Shown piece after piece: positions 1 to 7,648 of a stretch of DNA of 64,000 nt (positions are counted from its first letter, which is position 1; the number at the start of each line of letters is the position of its first letter). The translations under genes were made by a program, and so were the position numbers. The stretch is from a virus: positions 1 through 64,000 of IMG/VR virus record IMGVR_UViG_3300042335_000796. The stretch is one strand, 5' to 3'. The notes under the pieces are model-generated. The model searched no databases. It worked only from the letters and a program-made list of their open reading frames with translations, and was not told the DNA's origin.

Positions 1-482
1 TTAAAATTTTGGGTAATGTTGATTTAAGTAAAAATCAAGAAATAACAACTCTTGGCAATTGTTATGCTGTTGGTGGTCATTTGTATTTAAATTGGTGCCA
101 AAATCTCGAATCACTTGGAAATTTAACCGAAGTTGGTGGTTATTTAGATTTAAGAGAGACAAATATCCAATCACTTGAAAGTTTAACTGCTGTTGGTGGT
201 AATTTGTATTTAGAAAATTGTACAAATCTCCAATCACTTGGAAATTTAACAGAAGTTGGAGGTAATTTAAATTTAAGATATTGTACAAATCTCCAATCAC
301 TTGGAAAGTTAACTGAAGTTGGTGGTTATTTAGATTTAAGAGAGACAAATATCCAATCACTTGAAAGTTTAACTGTTGTTGGTGGTAATTTGTATTTACA
401 AAATACACCAATAGCTAAGACAATGACAAAAAATGAAATAAGACAACAAGTTAATGTTGGTGGTAAAATTTATATGCTATGA
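1..482 (+). CDS. LRR-like repeat protein, copy 1 (5' truncated by window edge)
   Basis: Open from the first codon of the window (frame beginning at base 3), so the true start lies upstream. The first residues (KILGNVDLS) match an internal part of the complete copies that follow, which places the missing N-terminus about 45 residues upstream. Six 20-21-residue modules follow the pattern LGNLTEVGGxLxLxxCxNLQS, a leucine-rich-repeat-like solenoid. The protein ends in the C-terminal cap shared by all copies (NTPIAxTMTxxEIRQQVNVGG). The first 127 bases are identical to bases 597-723 in copy 2, indicating recent duplication or gene conversion. The stop overlaps the next start as ATGA. Function unknown. 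The solenoid suggests protein binding. Confidence 0.8.
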   Translation, partial: KILGNVDLSKNQEITTLGNCYAVGGHLYLNWCQNLESLGNLTEVGGYLDLRETNIQSLESLTAVGGNLYLENCTNLQSLGNLTEVGGNLNLRYCTNLQSLGKLTEVGGYLDLRETNIQSLESLTVVGGNLYLQNTPIAKTMTKNEIRQQVNVGGKIYML

Positions 483-1018
483 AAACTTTAATTAGAAAAC
501 TATTAAAAGAACAAGAAGAAATAATAACTCTTCCACCTATTATACATTTCGATAATGATTGGAATCTGGTATTGGAAGCGTCTGAAGGAAAACCATTTAA
601 AATTTTGGGTAATGTTGATTTAAGTAAAAATCAAGAAATAACAACTCTTGGCAATTGTTATGCTGTTGGTGGTCATTTGTATTTAAATTGGTGCCAAAAT
701 CTCGAATCACTTGGAAATTTAACTGAAGTTGGTGGTTATTTGGATTTAAGGGAGACAAATCTTCAATCACTTGGAAATTTAACCGAAGTTGGTGGTTGGT
801 TGAATTTATATTATTGCAAAAATCTCCAATCACTTGGAAATTTAACCAAAGTTGGTGGTTGGTTGAATTTAGAAAATTGTGCAAATCTCGAATCACTTGG
901 AAATTTAACCGAAGTTGGTGGTTGGTTGGATTTAAAAAATACACCAATAGCTGATACCATGACTGAAGATGAAATAAGACAACAAGTTAATGTTGGTGGT
1001 AATATTTATATGCTATGA
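479..1018 (+). CDS. LRR-like repeat protein, copy 2
   Basis: A complete 179-aa member of the tandem family. The N-terminus is MKTLIRKLLKEQEE, a short basic amphipathic stretch, followed by a linker with the motif DNDWNLVLE, a first cap repeat (LGNCYAVGG), five 20-21-residue LRR-like modules and the conserved C-terminal cap. There is no signal peptide or membrane segment. It is coupled to copies 1 and 3 by 4-base ATGA overlaps, so the array is probably translated as one message. The N-terminus resembles T4 capsid-targeting peptides, which are cut after (I/L)xE. Here LKE ends at residue 11. Packaging into the head is inferred, not shown. Confidence 0.85.
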   Translation: MKTLIRKLLKEQEEIITLPPIIHFDNDWNLVLEASEGKPFKILGNVDLSKNQEITTLGNCYAVGGHLYLNWCQNLESLGNLTEVGGYLDLRETNLQSLGNLTEVGGWLNLYYCKNLQSLGNLTKVGGWLNLENCANLESLGNLTEVGGWLDLKNTPIADTMTEDEIRQQVNVGGNIYML

Positions 1019-1491
1019 AAACTTTAATTAGAAAACTATTAAAAGAACAAGAAGAAATAATAACTCTTCCACCATTTGAATATTTCGAATACGATTGGAA
1101 TCTGGTATTGGAATTAAGTGAAGGGAAACCATTTAAAATTTTGGGTAATGTTAATTTAACTAATAATCAAGAAATAACAACTCTTGGCAATTGTTATGCT
1201 GTTGGTGGTTGGTTGGATTTATATAAGTGCAAAAATCTCCAATCCCTTGGAAATTTAACAGAAGTTGGTGGTGATTTGGATTTATTTGGGTGTGAAAATA
1301 TCCAATCACTTGGGGATTTAACAGAAGTTGGTGGTGCTTTAAGTTTATATAATTGCGAAAATCTTGAATCCCTTGGAAATTTAACCGAAGTTGGTGGTGA
1401 TTTGGGATTGAGTTGTACACCAATAGCTGATACAATGACAGAATATGAAATAAGAAAACAAGTTAATGTTGGTGGTAATATTTATTTATAA
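1015..1491 (+). CDS. LRR-like repeat protein, copy 3
   Basis: This 158-aa member has four LRR-like modules. Its first 20 residues equal those of copy 2, but the linker differs (FEYFEYDWNLVLELSEGK). It is one module (about 21 residues) shorter than copy 2, as expected if length changes by gain or loss of whole repeats. It starts within the ATGA overlap with copy 2 and ends in TAATG, sharing one base with copy 4. Cysteines recur at the same position of most modules (KC, GC, NC), a ladder position in the solenoid. Function unknown. Confidence 0.85.
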   Translation: MKTLIRKLLKEQEEIITLPPFEYFEYDWNLVLELSEGKPFKILGNVNLTNNQEITTLGNCYAVGGWLDLYKCKNLQSLGNLTEVGGDLDLFGCENIQSLGDLTEVGGALSLYNCENLESLGNLTEVGGDLGLSCTPIADTMTEYEIRKQVNVGGNIYL

Positions 1492-1907
1492 TGAAAAAAT
1501 TAATCAGAAAACTATTAAAAGAACAAGAAGAAATAATAACTCTTCCACCATTTCATTATTTTGATAATGATTGGAATCTGGTATTGGAATTAAGTGAAGG
1601 GAAACCATTTAAAATTTTGGGTAATGTAGATTTAAGTTATAATCAAAAAATAACAACTCTTGGCAATTGTTATGCTGTTGGTGGTAATTTGGATTTATAT
1701 TTTTGCGAAAATCTTGAATCACTTGGAAATTTAACTGAAGTTGGTGGTTATTTGGATTTATTTGGGTGCAAAAATCTCCAATCAATTGGAAATTTAACAG
1801 AAGTTGGTGGTGATTTGTATTTACAAAATACACCAATAGCACATACCATGACAGAAAATAAAATAAGACAACAAGTTAATGTTGGTGGTAAAATTTATAT
1901 GCTATGA
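1491..1907 (+). CDS. LRR-like repeat protein, copy 4 (shortest)
   Basis: At 138 aa with three repeat modules, this is the shortest copy. It begins MKKLIRKLLKEQEE (K instead of T at residue 3) and keeps the linker motif DNDWNLVLELSEGK and the full C-terminal cap. The one-base TAATG overlap upstream and ATGA overlap downstream keep it in the coupled array. That caps and N-terminus are conserved while the module number varies argues that both ends are needed for function and the solenoid length is free to vary. Confidence 0.85.
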   Translation: MKKLIRKLLKEQEEIITLPPFHYFDNDWNLVLELSEGKPFKILGNVDLSYNQKITTLGNCYAVGGNLDLYFCENLESLGNLTEVGGYLDLFGCKNLQSIGNLTEVGGDLYLQNTPIAHTMTENKIRQQVNVGGKIYML

Positions 1908-2443
1908 AAACTTTAATCAGAAAACTATTAAAAGAACAAGAAGAAATAATAACTCTTCCACCATTTCATTATTTTGATAATGATTGGAATCTGGTATTGG
2001 AATTAAGTGAAGGAAAACCATTTAAGATTTTGGGAGATGTTGATTTAAGTAATAATCAAGAAATAACAACTCTTGGCAATTGTTATGCTGTTGGTGGTTG
2101 GTTGAGTTTATTTAATTGCGAAAATCTCCAATCACTTGAAAGTTTAACTGTTGTTGGTGGAGATTTATACTTATACAATTGCACAAATCTCCAATCACTT
2201 GGAAATTTAACCAAAGTTGGTGGTAGTTTGAATTTAAGATATTGTACAAATCTCCAATCCCTTGGAAATTTAACTGAAGTTGGTGGTGATTTAGATTTAA
2301 GAGAGACAAATATCCAATCACTTGAAAGTTTAACTGTTGTTGGTGGTTATTTGGGATTGAGTTGTACACCAATAGCTAAGACAATGACAGAAGATGAAAT
2401 AAGACAACAAGTTAATGTTGGTGGTAATATTTATTGGTGGTAA
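1904..2443 (+). CDS. LRR-like repeat protein, copy 5 (last of array)
   Basis: A 179-aa member with five modules. It mixes module types seen in copy 1 (RETNIQSLESLTVVGG) with types seen in copies 2-4, suggesting exchange between copies. It begins MKTLIRKLLKEQEE and ends NIYWW rather than NIYML. It is the final gene of the array and is followed by about 240 bases of almost pure A/T before the tail tube gene. LRR-like folds are common in bacterial and phage proteins that bind other proteins. No enzymatic motif is visible. Confidence 0.85.
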   Translation: MKTLIRKLLKEQEEIITLPPFHYFDNDWNLVLELSEGKPFKILGDVDLSNNQEITTLGNCYAVGGWLSLFNCENLQSLESLTVVGGDLYLYNCTNLQSLGNLTKVGGSLNLRYCTNLQSLGNLTEVGGDLDLRETNIQSLESLTVVGGYLGLSCTPIAKTMTEDEIRQQVNVGGNIYWW

Positions 2444-2684
2444 AATTTTTTTTAATTAAAAAAGTAATATTAATAATTATTAATATTAATAATAATATTA
2501 TATTAATAATAATTTATATATATATATATATAAATAAAATAAAAAAAATAATTAAAAAAGTCAATAGTTTTTTGAAAAAAAATCATAACACTAATATTTA
2601 TATTAAAAGGTATCATAAACACCTTTGTTAATATAATTAACACAAATGTTTATATAAAAAAATAGATATAAAAGAAAAAATATA
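2444..2684. promoter_or_regulatory. AT-only intergenic region before the tail tube gene
   Basis: Longest gene-free stretch of the window (241 bases). Bases 2444-2560 are almost entirely A and T with repeated ATTAATAA and TATATA units, likely flexible or easily melted DNA. Nearer the tube gene are a TATTTATA element (2595-2602) and a small inverted repeat with arms TGTTAAT/ATTAACA at 2626-2642 around a 3-base loop. A 65-codon open frame here is low-complexity and not credible as a gene. The region probably carries the promoter for the tail tube gene. Confidence 0.4.
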
Positions 2685-3173
2685 ATGGCTGATTTATTAA
2701 TGAAAATGCCCATACCTTATGAACCTAAAAGACAAAATAGGTTTATTTTAAGGTTTCCATCCACATTAGGAATAAATGAATGGTTTGTTGAAACTGCAGC
2801 AAGACCAAGTTATAAAGTAAATGCTACAGAAATTCAATTTTTGAATACTTCAACATATGTTGCTGGTAGATTTAATTGGAACCCTATTACTGTTAAATTT
2901 AGAGACCCTATAGGTCCATCAGCGTCTCAAGCTATTATGGAATGGGTTAGACTTTGTACTGAATCTGTTACAGGTAGAATGGGGTATGCTGCAGGGTATA
3001 AGAAAAATGTTGATTTAGAGATGTTAGACCCAACTGGTGTTGTTGTTGAAAAATGGATACTTGAAGGTACTTTCTTAGAATCCGTTAACTTTGATTCATT
3101 ATCATATTCTCAGGATAGTATAGCAAGTATTACAGCAAGTCTTAGAATGGACCGTTGTATTCTTGTTTATTAA
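2685..3173 (+). CDS. Tail tube protein (gp19-like)
   Basis: A 162-aa protein, almost the length of T4 gp19 (163 aa), the subunit whose stacked hexamers form the inner tube of contractile tails. The sequence has the gp19 layout: an N-terminal segment (YEPKRQNRFILRFP), alternating beta strands, and a C-terminal strand ending SLRMDRCILVY. It starts with ATG after an A-rich leader and no Shine-Dalgarno motif. Just downstream are an intruding homing endonuclease and then the chaperone and tape measure genes. The sheath gene, usually beside the tube gene, is not in the window. It is expected upstream of the LRR array. Confidence 0.85.
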   Translation: MADLLMKMPIPYEPKRQNRFILRFPSTLGINEWFVETAARPSYKVNATEIQFLNTSTYVAGRFNWNPITVKFRDPIGPSASQAIMEWVRLCTESVTGRMGYAAGYKKNVDLEMLDPTGVVVEKWILEGTFLESVNFDSLSYSQDSIASITASLRMDRCILVY

Positions 3174-3215
3174 TTTATTTTTCTAAACCCTTTACAACCA
3201 AAATTTAAATTCATA

Positions 3216-3223
3216 TATTTATA
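3216..3223 (+). promoter_or_regulatory. TATTTATA element before the homing endonuclease
   Basis: TATTTATA ends 7 bases before the start codon at 3231, within an alternating TA tract. It resembles the element found before several structural genes, but the local TA repeat makes this copy the least convincing. Confidence 0.2.
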
Positions 3224-3230
3224 TATATAT

Positions 3231-4808
3231 ATGGATTTAAATTTTTTTTTATTAAATAACAAATCAGGATTTAAAACTAAGGAAGCTTGGTTTAAAAAGA
3301 ATTATCCTGATGAATATTTAGATATTTTAGACTATTCAAAAAACATTGATTGTTCATTTAAAGAAAGAATTTGGTTTTATTTTAATAAAACCATTGAACG
3401 ACCTAAATGCTTCAATTGTAAAAATGAATTAAAATTCAACGAAAGATTCGATAATCCATATTCAGAATTCTGCTCAATACAATGCTTTAACTCAAATAAA
3501 GAAGAAATGATTAAAAGGCAAGTTAAAACATTTAATGAAAAATATGGTGTAGATTTTTACCCCAAATGTAGTGATTTTATTAAAAAACAAAAAATAACAA
3601 AACATCAAAGATATGGGAATGAAAATTATGTTAATGTTGATAAAATAAAGGAAACTAAGAAAAAAAGATATGGTAATGAAAATTATACTAATATTGAAAA
3701 ATATAAAATAACTTGTATATCGAAATATAATACTGATAATTATTCAAAGTCTAATCATTATAAAGAAATAATTAATAAAAAATATTCAGAATTATATCCT
3801 AATATAAATTTTATAGAAATTAATAAAAGTTTTGTAAAAATTCATTGCCATAAGTGTAATTCTAATTATGAAATATCAAAACAATTAATATATGAAAGAA
3901 ATTTAAGAAATTATGAAATATGTATAAATTGTAATCCTATTGATGTTTCTAAAAGAAGTGGTTATGAAGATGAAATTATACAATTCTTAATTAAAAATAA
4001 TATTGAAATTATCAAAAATTATAAATTTAATAATTCAAAAAAAGAGATAGACATATTTTTACCAAAATATAATTTAGGTATTGAATTTAATGGGTTATAT
4101 TGGCACTCAGAACTATTTAAGAGTTCAACATATCATCTTGATAAAACGGTTTTAAGTAAAAATGAAAATATTGATTTACTACACATTTTTGAAGATGAAT
4201 GGATTTATAAAAAAGAAATTGTTAAATCAATAATTTTAAATAAATTAGGTATTTTAACTGAAAAAATAAATGCTCGAAATTGTGTAATTAAAGAAGTTTC
4301 ATATAATGATTCAAAAGATTTTTTAGAAAAAAATCATATACAAGGAAATGTTAAATCAAGTATTAGATTAGGATTATATTTTGAAAATGAATTAGTTTCA
4401 TTAATAACATTTTCAAAAGGTCGTATAATTATGGGTGGTAAAAGTGATGAATTTGAACTAAATAGGTTTTGTAATAAACTTAATACAATTGTTGTTGGTG
4501 GATTTTCTAAACTTTTTAAATTTTTTACTAAAAATTATAAATTTAATAAAATTATTTCATATTCAGATATAAGATATTTTAATGGTGGAATATATCTTAA
4601 AAATGGTTTTAAATTTATACATCAAACAAATCCAAACTATTGGTATATTGTTGGCGACTTAAGAATGCATAGATTTAATTTTAATAAGAGAAAATTAATT
4701 TCTATGGGTTACGATTCAAATAAAACTGAAAAAGAAATAATGATTGAAAGAAAAATATATAGAATATATGATTGTGGAAATATTAGATGGGAATATGATT
4801 TACAATAA
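3231..4808 (+). CDS. Putative free-standing homing endonuclease (Vsr/EDxHD-like nuclease)
   Basis: This 525-aa protein is unlike its structural neighbours. In order it has: a zinc-finger-like site (C60, C63, C81, C85); two short repeats around RYGNENYxN (residues 120-160) of a kind common in phage endonucleases; a second four-cysteine site (C206, C209, C231, C234); a nuclease core near residues 240-340 with motifs EIDIF (D274), GIEFNG (E285) and YWH (H292), typical of Vsr-like or EDxHD enzymes; and a C-terminal domain (about 350-500) seen in Hef-type proteins. It is Lys/Asn-rich. Such genes copy themselves by cutting allelic sites lacking them, here presumably a neighbouring tail gene. The exact family is not certain. 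Confidence 0.7.
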   Translation: MDLNFFLLNNKSGFKTKEAWFKKNYPDEYLDILDYSKNIDCSFKERIWFYFNKTIERPKCFNCKNELKFNERFDNPYSEFCSIQCFNSNKEEMIKRQVKTFNEKYGVDFYPKCSDFIKKQKITKHQRYGNENYVNVDKIKETKKKRYGNENYTNIEKYKITCISKYNTDNYSKSNHYKEIINKKYSELYPNINFIEINKSFVKIHCHKCNSNYEISKQLIYERNLRNYEICINCNPIDVSKRSGYEDEIIQFLIKNNIEIIKNYKFNNSKKEIDIFLPKYNLGIEFNGLYWHSELFKSSTYHLDKTVLSKNENIDLLHIFEDEWIYKKEIVKSIILNKLGILTEKINARNCVIKEVSYNDSKDFLEKNHIQGNVKSSIRLGLYFENELVSLITFSKGRIIMGGKSDEFELNRFCNKLNTIVVGGFSKLFKFFTKNYKFNKIISYSDIRYFNGGIYLKNGFKFIHQTNPNYWYIVGDLRMHRFNFNKRKLISMGYDSNKTEKEIMIERKIYRIYDCGNIRWEYDLQ

Positions 4809-4835
4809 ACTAAATTTTATTATATTATAAATAAT

Positions 4836-5579
4836 ATGAACGAACAATTTCAAAATAATATTACTCTACCCCATGATATTGTAAAATTATCATCTGGCGG
4901 AATTTTTTATAAAAATAATAAGAAAAGTGTAAAAGTTGGATATTTAAGTGCTTCAGATGAAAATTTAATGTTAGCTGTTGGCAGTATTAAAGATTCATTT
5001 GTTTTAAGGCTTATTCGAGAAAAATTATATGAAATTGATATTAAGCCTGAAGAATTATTACAGGGAGATATTCAATCAATATTATTATTTTTACGCAATA
5101 CATCATTTGGTCCTGAATATACAACAACAGTTATTGACCCAATGACTAATAAACCATTTGAAGTTACAGTATTATTAGATGAGGTTAATTTTATAAAACC
5201 TAAAGTTAAGATTAATGAAGATTTAACATTTTCAACAATTTTACCTAAGAGTAATAAATCAATTAAATTAAGACCATTAACATATGGTGAAATTGAGGAA
5301 ATTAATATTGCGGCTGATAGGTATCCTGATGGAATGATTGCGCCAGTAAATACTTGGAAACTTAATAAAATGGTTGTTGAATTAGATGGTAATAATGATT
5401 TAAGTTATGTTTCAGAAACTATTTCAAAATTACCAATAGCTGATGCGAAATATATTCGTAAATTCATGCTTGAAAATGAACCAGGATTAGATTTAACAAA
5501 AGAAGTTACAGCCCCATCAGGAGTAAAAGTTCAAGTAAAACCGAACTTTGGGGTTGACTTTTTTCGTCCTTTCTTCTAA
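4836..5579 (+). CDS. Tail assembly chaperone, short form (T4 gp26-like)
   Basis: A 247-aa protein directly upstream of the tape measure gene. It resembles the T4 gp26 baseplate/chaperone group: N-terminal beta-rich segment (VKLSSGGIFYKNNKKSVKV), a helical part (ENLMLAVGSIKDSFVLRLI), a strand pair around TVIDPMTNKPFEVTV, and a C-terminal half with LRPLTYGEIEEINI. It ends GVDFFRPFF at a TAA, but an open frame continues immediately in the +1 frame to 5721 and encodes a plausible C-terminal domain. Position and frameshift fit the G/GT type of tail chaperones that coat the tape measure during tail assembly. Annotation as a gp26 homologue is from recognition of sequence character and context. Confidence 0.65.
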   Translation: MNEQFQNNITLPHDIVKLSSGGIFYKNNKKSVKVGYLSASDENLMLAVGSIKDSFVLRLIREKLYEIDIKPEELLQGDIQSILLFLRNTSFGPEYTTTVIDPMTNKPFEVTVLLDEVNFIKPKVKINEDLTFSTILPKSNKSIKLRPLTYGEIEEINIAADRYPDGMIAPVNTWKLNKMVVELDGNNDLSYVSETISKLPIADAKYIRKFMLENEPGLDLTKEVTAPSGVKVQVKPNFGVDFFRPFF

Positions 5580-5721
5580 TTATCGTGAGCTTCAATCTTG
5601 GGAATATTATATTTGTACAAGATATTTGAATGTTTCTTATACAGATTATTTAATAATGCCAATATATTTGCGTAAATTTTTAATAGAACAATATATTGAG
5701 TCTAAGACACCTAAAACTTAA
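5539..5721 (+). CDS. C-terminal extension of tail chaperone, reached by +1 (or -2) frameshift
   Basis: Open frame overlapping the end of the 4836 gene in the +1 frame. The coding part after the short-form stop reads SNYRELQSWEYYICTRYLNV and continues to residue signature KFLIEQYIE, a normal-looking helical sequence. The frame has no ATG before 5656, only TTG codons at 5548 and 5554. Candidate slip sites are the six-T run in GAC TTT TTT C (5559-5565) and the TTC TAA T at the short-form stop. A +1 shift would give a 294-aa product ending at 5721, 30 bases before the tape measure gene. This is the usual architecture of phage tail chaperones, but the site and efficiency are inferred. Confidence 0.6.
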   Translation, partial: NRTLGLTFFVLSSNYRELQSWEYYICTRYLNVSYTDYLIMPIYLRKFLIEQYIESKTPKT

Positions 5722-5728
5722 AAATGGG

Positions 5729-5736
5729 TATTTATT
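5729..5736 (+). promoter_or_regulatory. TATTTATT element before tape measure gene
   Basis: TATTTATT lies 22 bases upstream of the ATG at 5751 in the short gap after the chaperone extension. It belongs to the set of similar elements before structural genes and is a candidate late-promoter core. Confidence 0.3.
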
Positions 5737-5750
5737 ATTAAATAATAGAT

Positions 5751-7607
5751 ATGGCGGAACAGAATAATAGTTATATACCATCTGAAGATTTTAATGTAAA
5801 TAAATTAATACCTTCTTTAGCTGCAGCTATAAAGAATGAGTTTTATGCTTCATTAATAGGTGATGTGACAGATACTTTTCAAAGTATTGAAAATTCAATA
5901 ATAAATATCACTAAGCAATTTGGTGGTGGACGTGAAATGTCTAAAGCTATTGAAAGAAATTTTGCAGATGCTACAATTCAAGTAGGTCAATTAGGTGGTA
6001 CATTAAAAGATATTGAAGCAATACAAGTTAGTGTAATTAAAGCAACTAATACACAAACAATATTAAATGGCGAAGCATATGCATCACTTTATGCAACATC
6101 TAAATTAATTGGCGATAATACCAAAGATGCAAGTCAAGTTGTCGGTGAAATGATTCAAAATATTACAAAAGTTGGTTATGGTTTATATGATACTACAAAG
6201 CAATTATCAACAGTAATTGATTTAGCAAGACAATATGGATTATCAACTACATCAATATATTCACAATTAAAAGATAATATTTCTGCAGTTAATTTATACA
6301 ATTTTGATAATGGTGTTCAAGGATTATCAAAAATGTCAGCACAAGCTGCAATGGTTAAAGGTAATATTAGTGACACTTTAAAATTTGCTGAAAAAGTTTT
6401 TTCACCAGAAAAAGCTATAGAAACTGCAGCATCATTTCAAAGACTTGGGGTTCAAGTTTCTGAATTACTTGACCCATATTCATTAATGGATATGGCAAGA
6501 AACAGACCTGAAGATTTACAAAAATCGATTATTGAAGCAACCAAAGAGTTAACATATTTTGATGAAAAAAATAATAGGATTTCAATATTACCTGGTTCAC
6601 AAGAAAGATTAAGAGAACTTGCACCAGTTCTTGATATGAGTGCAGATAAGCTTGCAGAATTAGCAATTAATTCAGCTAATTTAGAAAGAAAACTTAAAAC
6701 AATTCAGTTTAAAGATTTCATGAATGAAGATGATAAAACATTAATTGCTAATTTAGCACAAATGAAAGATGGTAAATACGTAATTGATGTACAAGGTGTT
6801 GAAAAAGATGTTGTTACTTTAGATGAAAAAGATATTGAAGCCTTGAAAGTTGACCCTGATAAGTCAGCCATTCAATTACAAAGAGAATCAAATGGTAGTT
6901 TATTAAATATACAAAATGATGTTGCAGCGATTAAAACAGCAACAGCTGTTAGATTTTCAACAAATGAAGAATTAAAACAAGTTGTTAAAACTTTAAGTGA
7001 AAAAGCTTTTATAGCTACAGAAACTATAGCCACGGGTGTTGGGTTTAAAAGGCAAATATCTGGAGAAGGTGAAGGATTATACAGTGATATTGATGTTAAA
7101 AATTTCATTAATGATAAATTAGGTGGAACTATTAGAGAATTTTATGCAACTTTTACTGGTGAAAGGTCGCCTATGGAAGTTCTTGAGAATTTAAAAACTG
7201 CACTTACAGGAACTTTTGAATCAATAACAGGTTTTATCAATGATATTCCTAAAAATTATGAAGAAGCTAAAAAAAATATGCGAGAAATTGACCCAGAATA
7301 TGGTAAATTTCCAAATGATTTTGAAAAATCAACTAAAGAATTAAAAGAAAAAATATTGGGTTCAAATGTTTCAGAATCAACAAACAATACAAACAGTAAT
7401 AATTCAACTGCAAAAACTTTAACTGAACCTACACAAATAAATTTAGTTCATACGCATAATATAAATATCAATGGACAAAATTTACCACAATTGGTTGCAA
7501 ATATTCTAAATAGTTCTGAAATGATTAGTACATTAGATTTGAATATGAGTAAATATAAGGAAGAAGTTAATAATTTAATTGGTAAAAATATAGAAATGAC
7601 TGGTTAA
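5751..7607 (+). CDS. Tail tape measure protein
   Basis: A 618-aa, largely helical and Ala/Ser-rich protein, close in size to T4 gp29 (590 aa), which sets tail length. The N-terminal half has the look of a tape measure (FGGGREMSKAIERNFADATI, then repeated helical Ala/Gly/Ser segments). The C-terminal part (residues 520-618) is low-complexity Asn/Ser/Thr and then a short beta segment (NLVHTHNININGQNLP). No clear transmembrane helix is seen. The location after the frameshifting chaperone and before very large baseplate genes strongly supports the call. If length scales as in other phages, the tail should be about as long as that of T4. Confidence 0.75.
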   Translation: MAEQNNSYIPSEDFNVNKLIPSLAAAIKNEFYASLIGDVTDTFQSIENSIINITKQFGGGREMSKAIERNFADATIQVGQLGGTLKDIEAIQVSVIKATNTQTILNGEAYASLYATSKLIGDNTKDASQVVGEMIQNITKVGYGLYDTTKQLSTVIDLARQYGLSTTSIYSQLKDNISAVNLYNFDNGVQGLSKMSAQAAMVKGNISDTLKFAEKVFSPEKAIETAASFQRLGVQVSELLDPYSLMDMARNRPEDLQKSIIEATKELTYFDEKNNRISILPGSQERLRELAPVLDMSADKLAELAINSANLERKLKTIQFKDFMNEDDKTLIANLAQMKDGKYVIDVQGVEKDVVTLDEKDIEALKVDPDKSAIQLQRESNGSLLNIQNDVAAIKTATAVRFSTNEELKQVVKTLSEKAFIATETIATGVGFKRQISGEGEGLYSDIDVKNFINDKLGGTIREFYATFTGERSPMEVLENLKTALTGTFESITGFINDIPKNYEEAKKNMREIDPEYGKFPNDFEKSTKELKEKILGSNVSESTNNTNSNNSTAKTLTEPTQINLVHTHNININGQNLPQLVANILNSSEMISTLDLNMSKYKEEVNNLIGKNIEMTG

Positions 7608-7621
7608 AATTAAAATTGAAC

Positions 7622-7629
7622 TATTTATT
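7622..7629 (+). promoter_or_regulatory. TATTTATT element before 1643-aa baseplate gene
   Basis: TATTTATT starts 27 bases before the ATG at 7649, in the 41-base gap after the tape measure gene. It matches the element before other structural genes. The rest of the gap is A-rich leader. Confidence 0.3.
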
Positions 7630-7648
7630 TAAAAAATAATAAAGATAA

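Noticed and set aside
1-2372. Several minus-strand open frames of 77-136 codons across the LRR array
   Set aside because: They mirror the LRR repeat periodicity. Their sequences are low-quality repeats (NHHQLQLNFQVIGD) created by the complementary strand, and all other genes are on the + strand.
1-2443. 60-63-base repeats that could suggest a CRISPR array
   Set aside because: The repeats are contiguous coding modules in frame without unique spacers.
2434-2631. 65-codon open frame after the LRR array
   Set aside because: Composed almost only of Ile, Asn and Lys from A/T sequence. It overlaps the LRR stop and looks non-coding.
5559-5580. Sequencing error causing the frameshift
   Set aside because: Cannot be excluded from sequence alone, but the position matches the known site of programmed frameshifts, so it is reported as programmed.
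5539-5721. Independent small gene starting at TTG 5548 or 5554
   Set aside because: Possible but less likely than frameshift fusion, since the sequence continues a chaperone-like protein and the start codons are poor. Kept as an alternative reading of the same frame.
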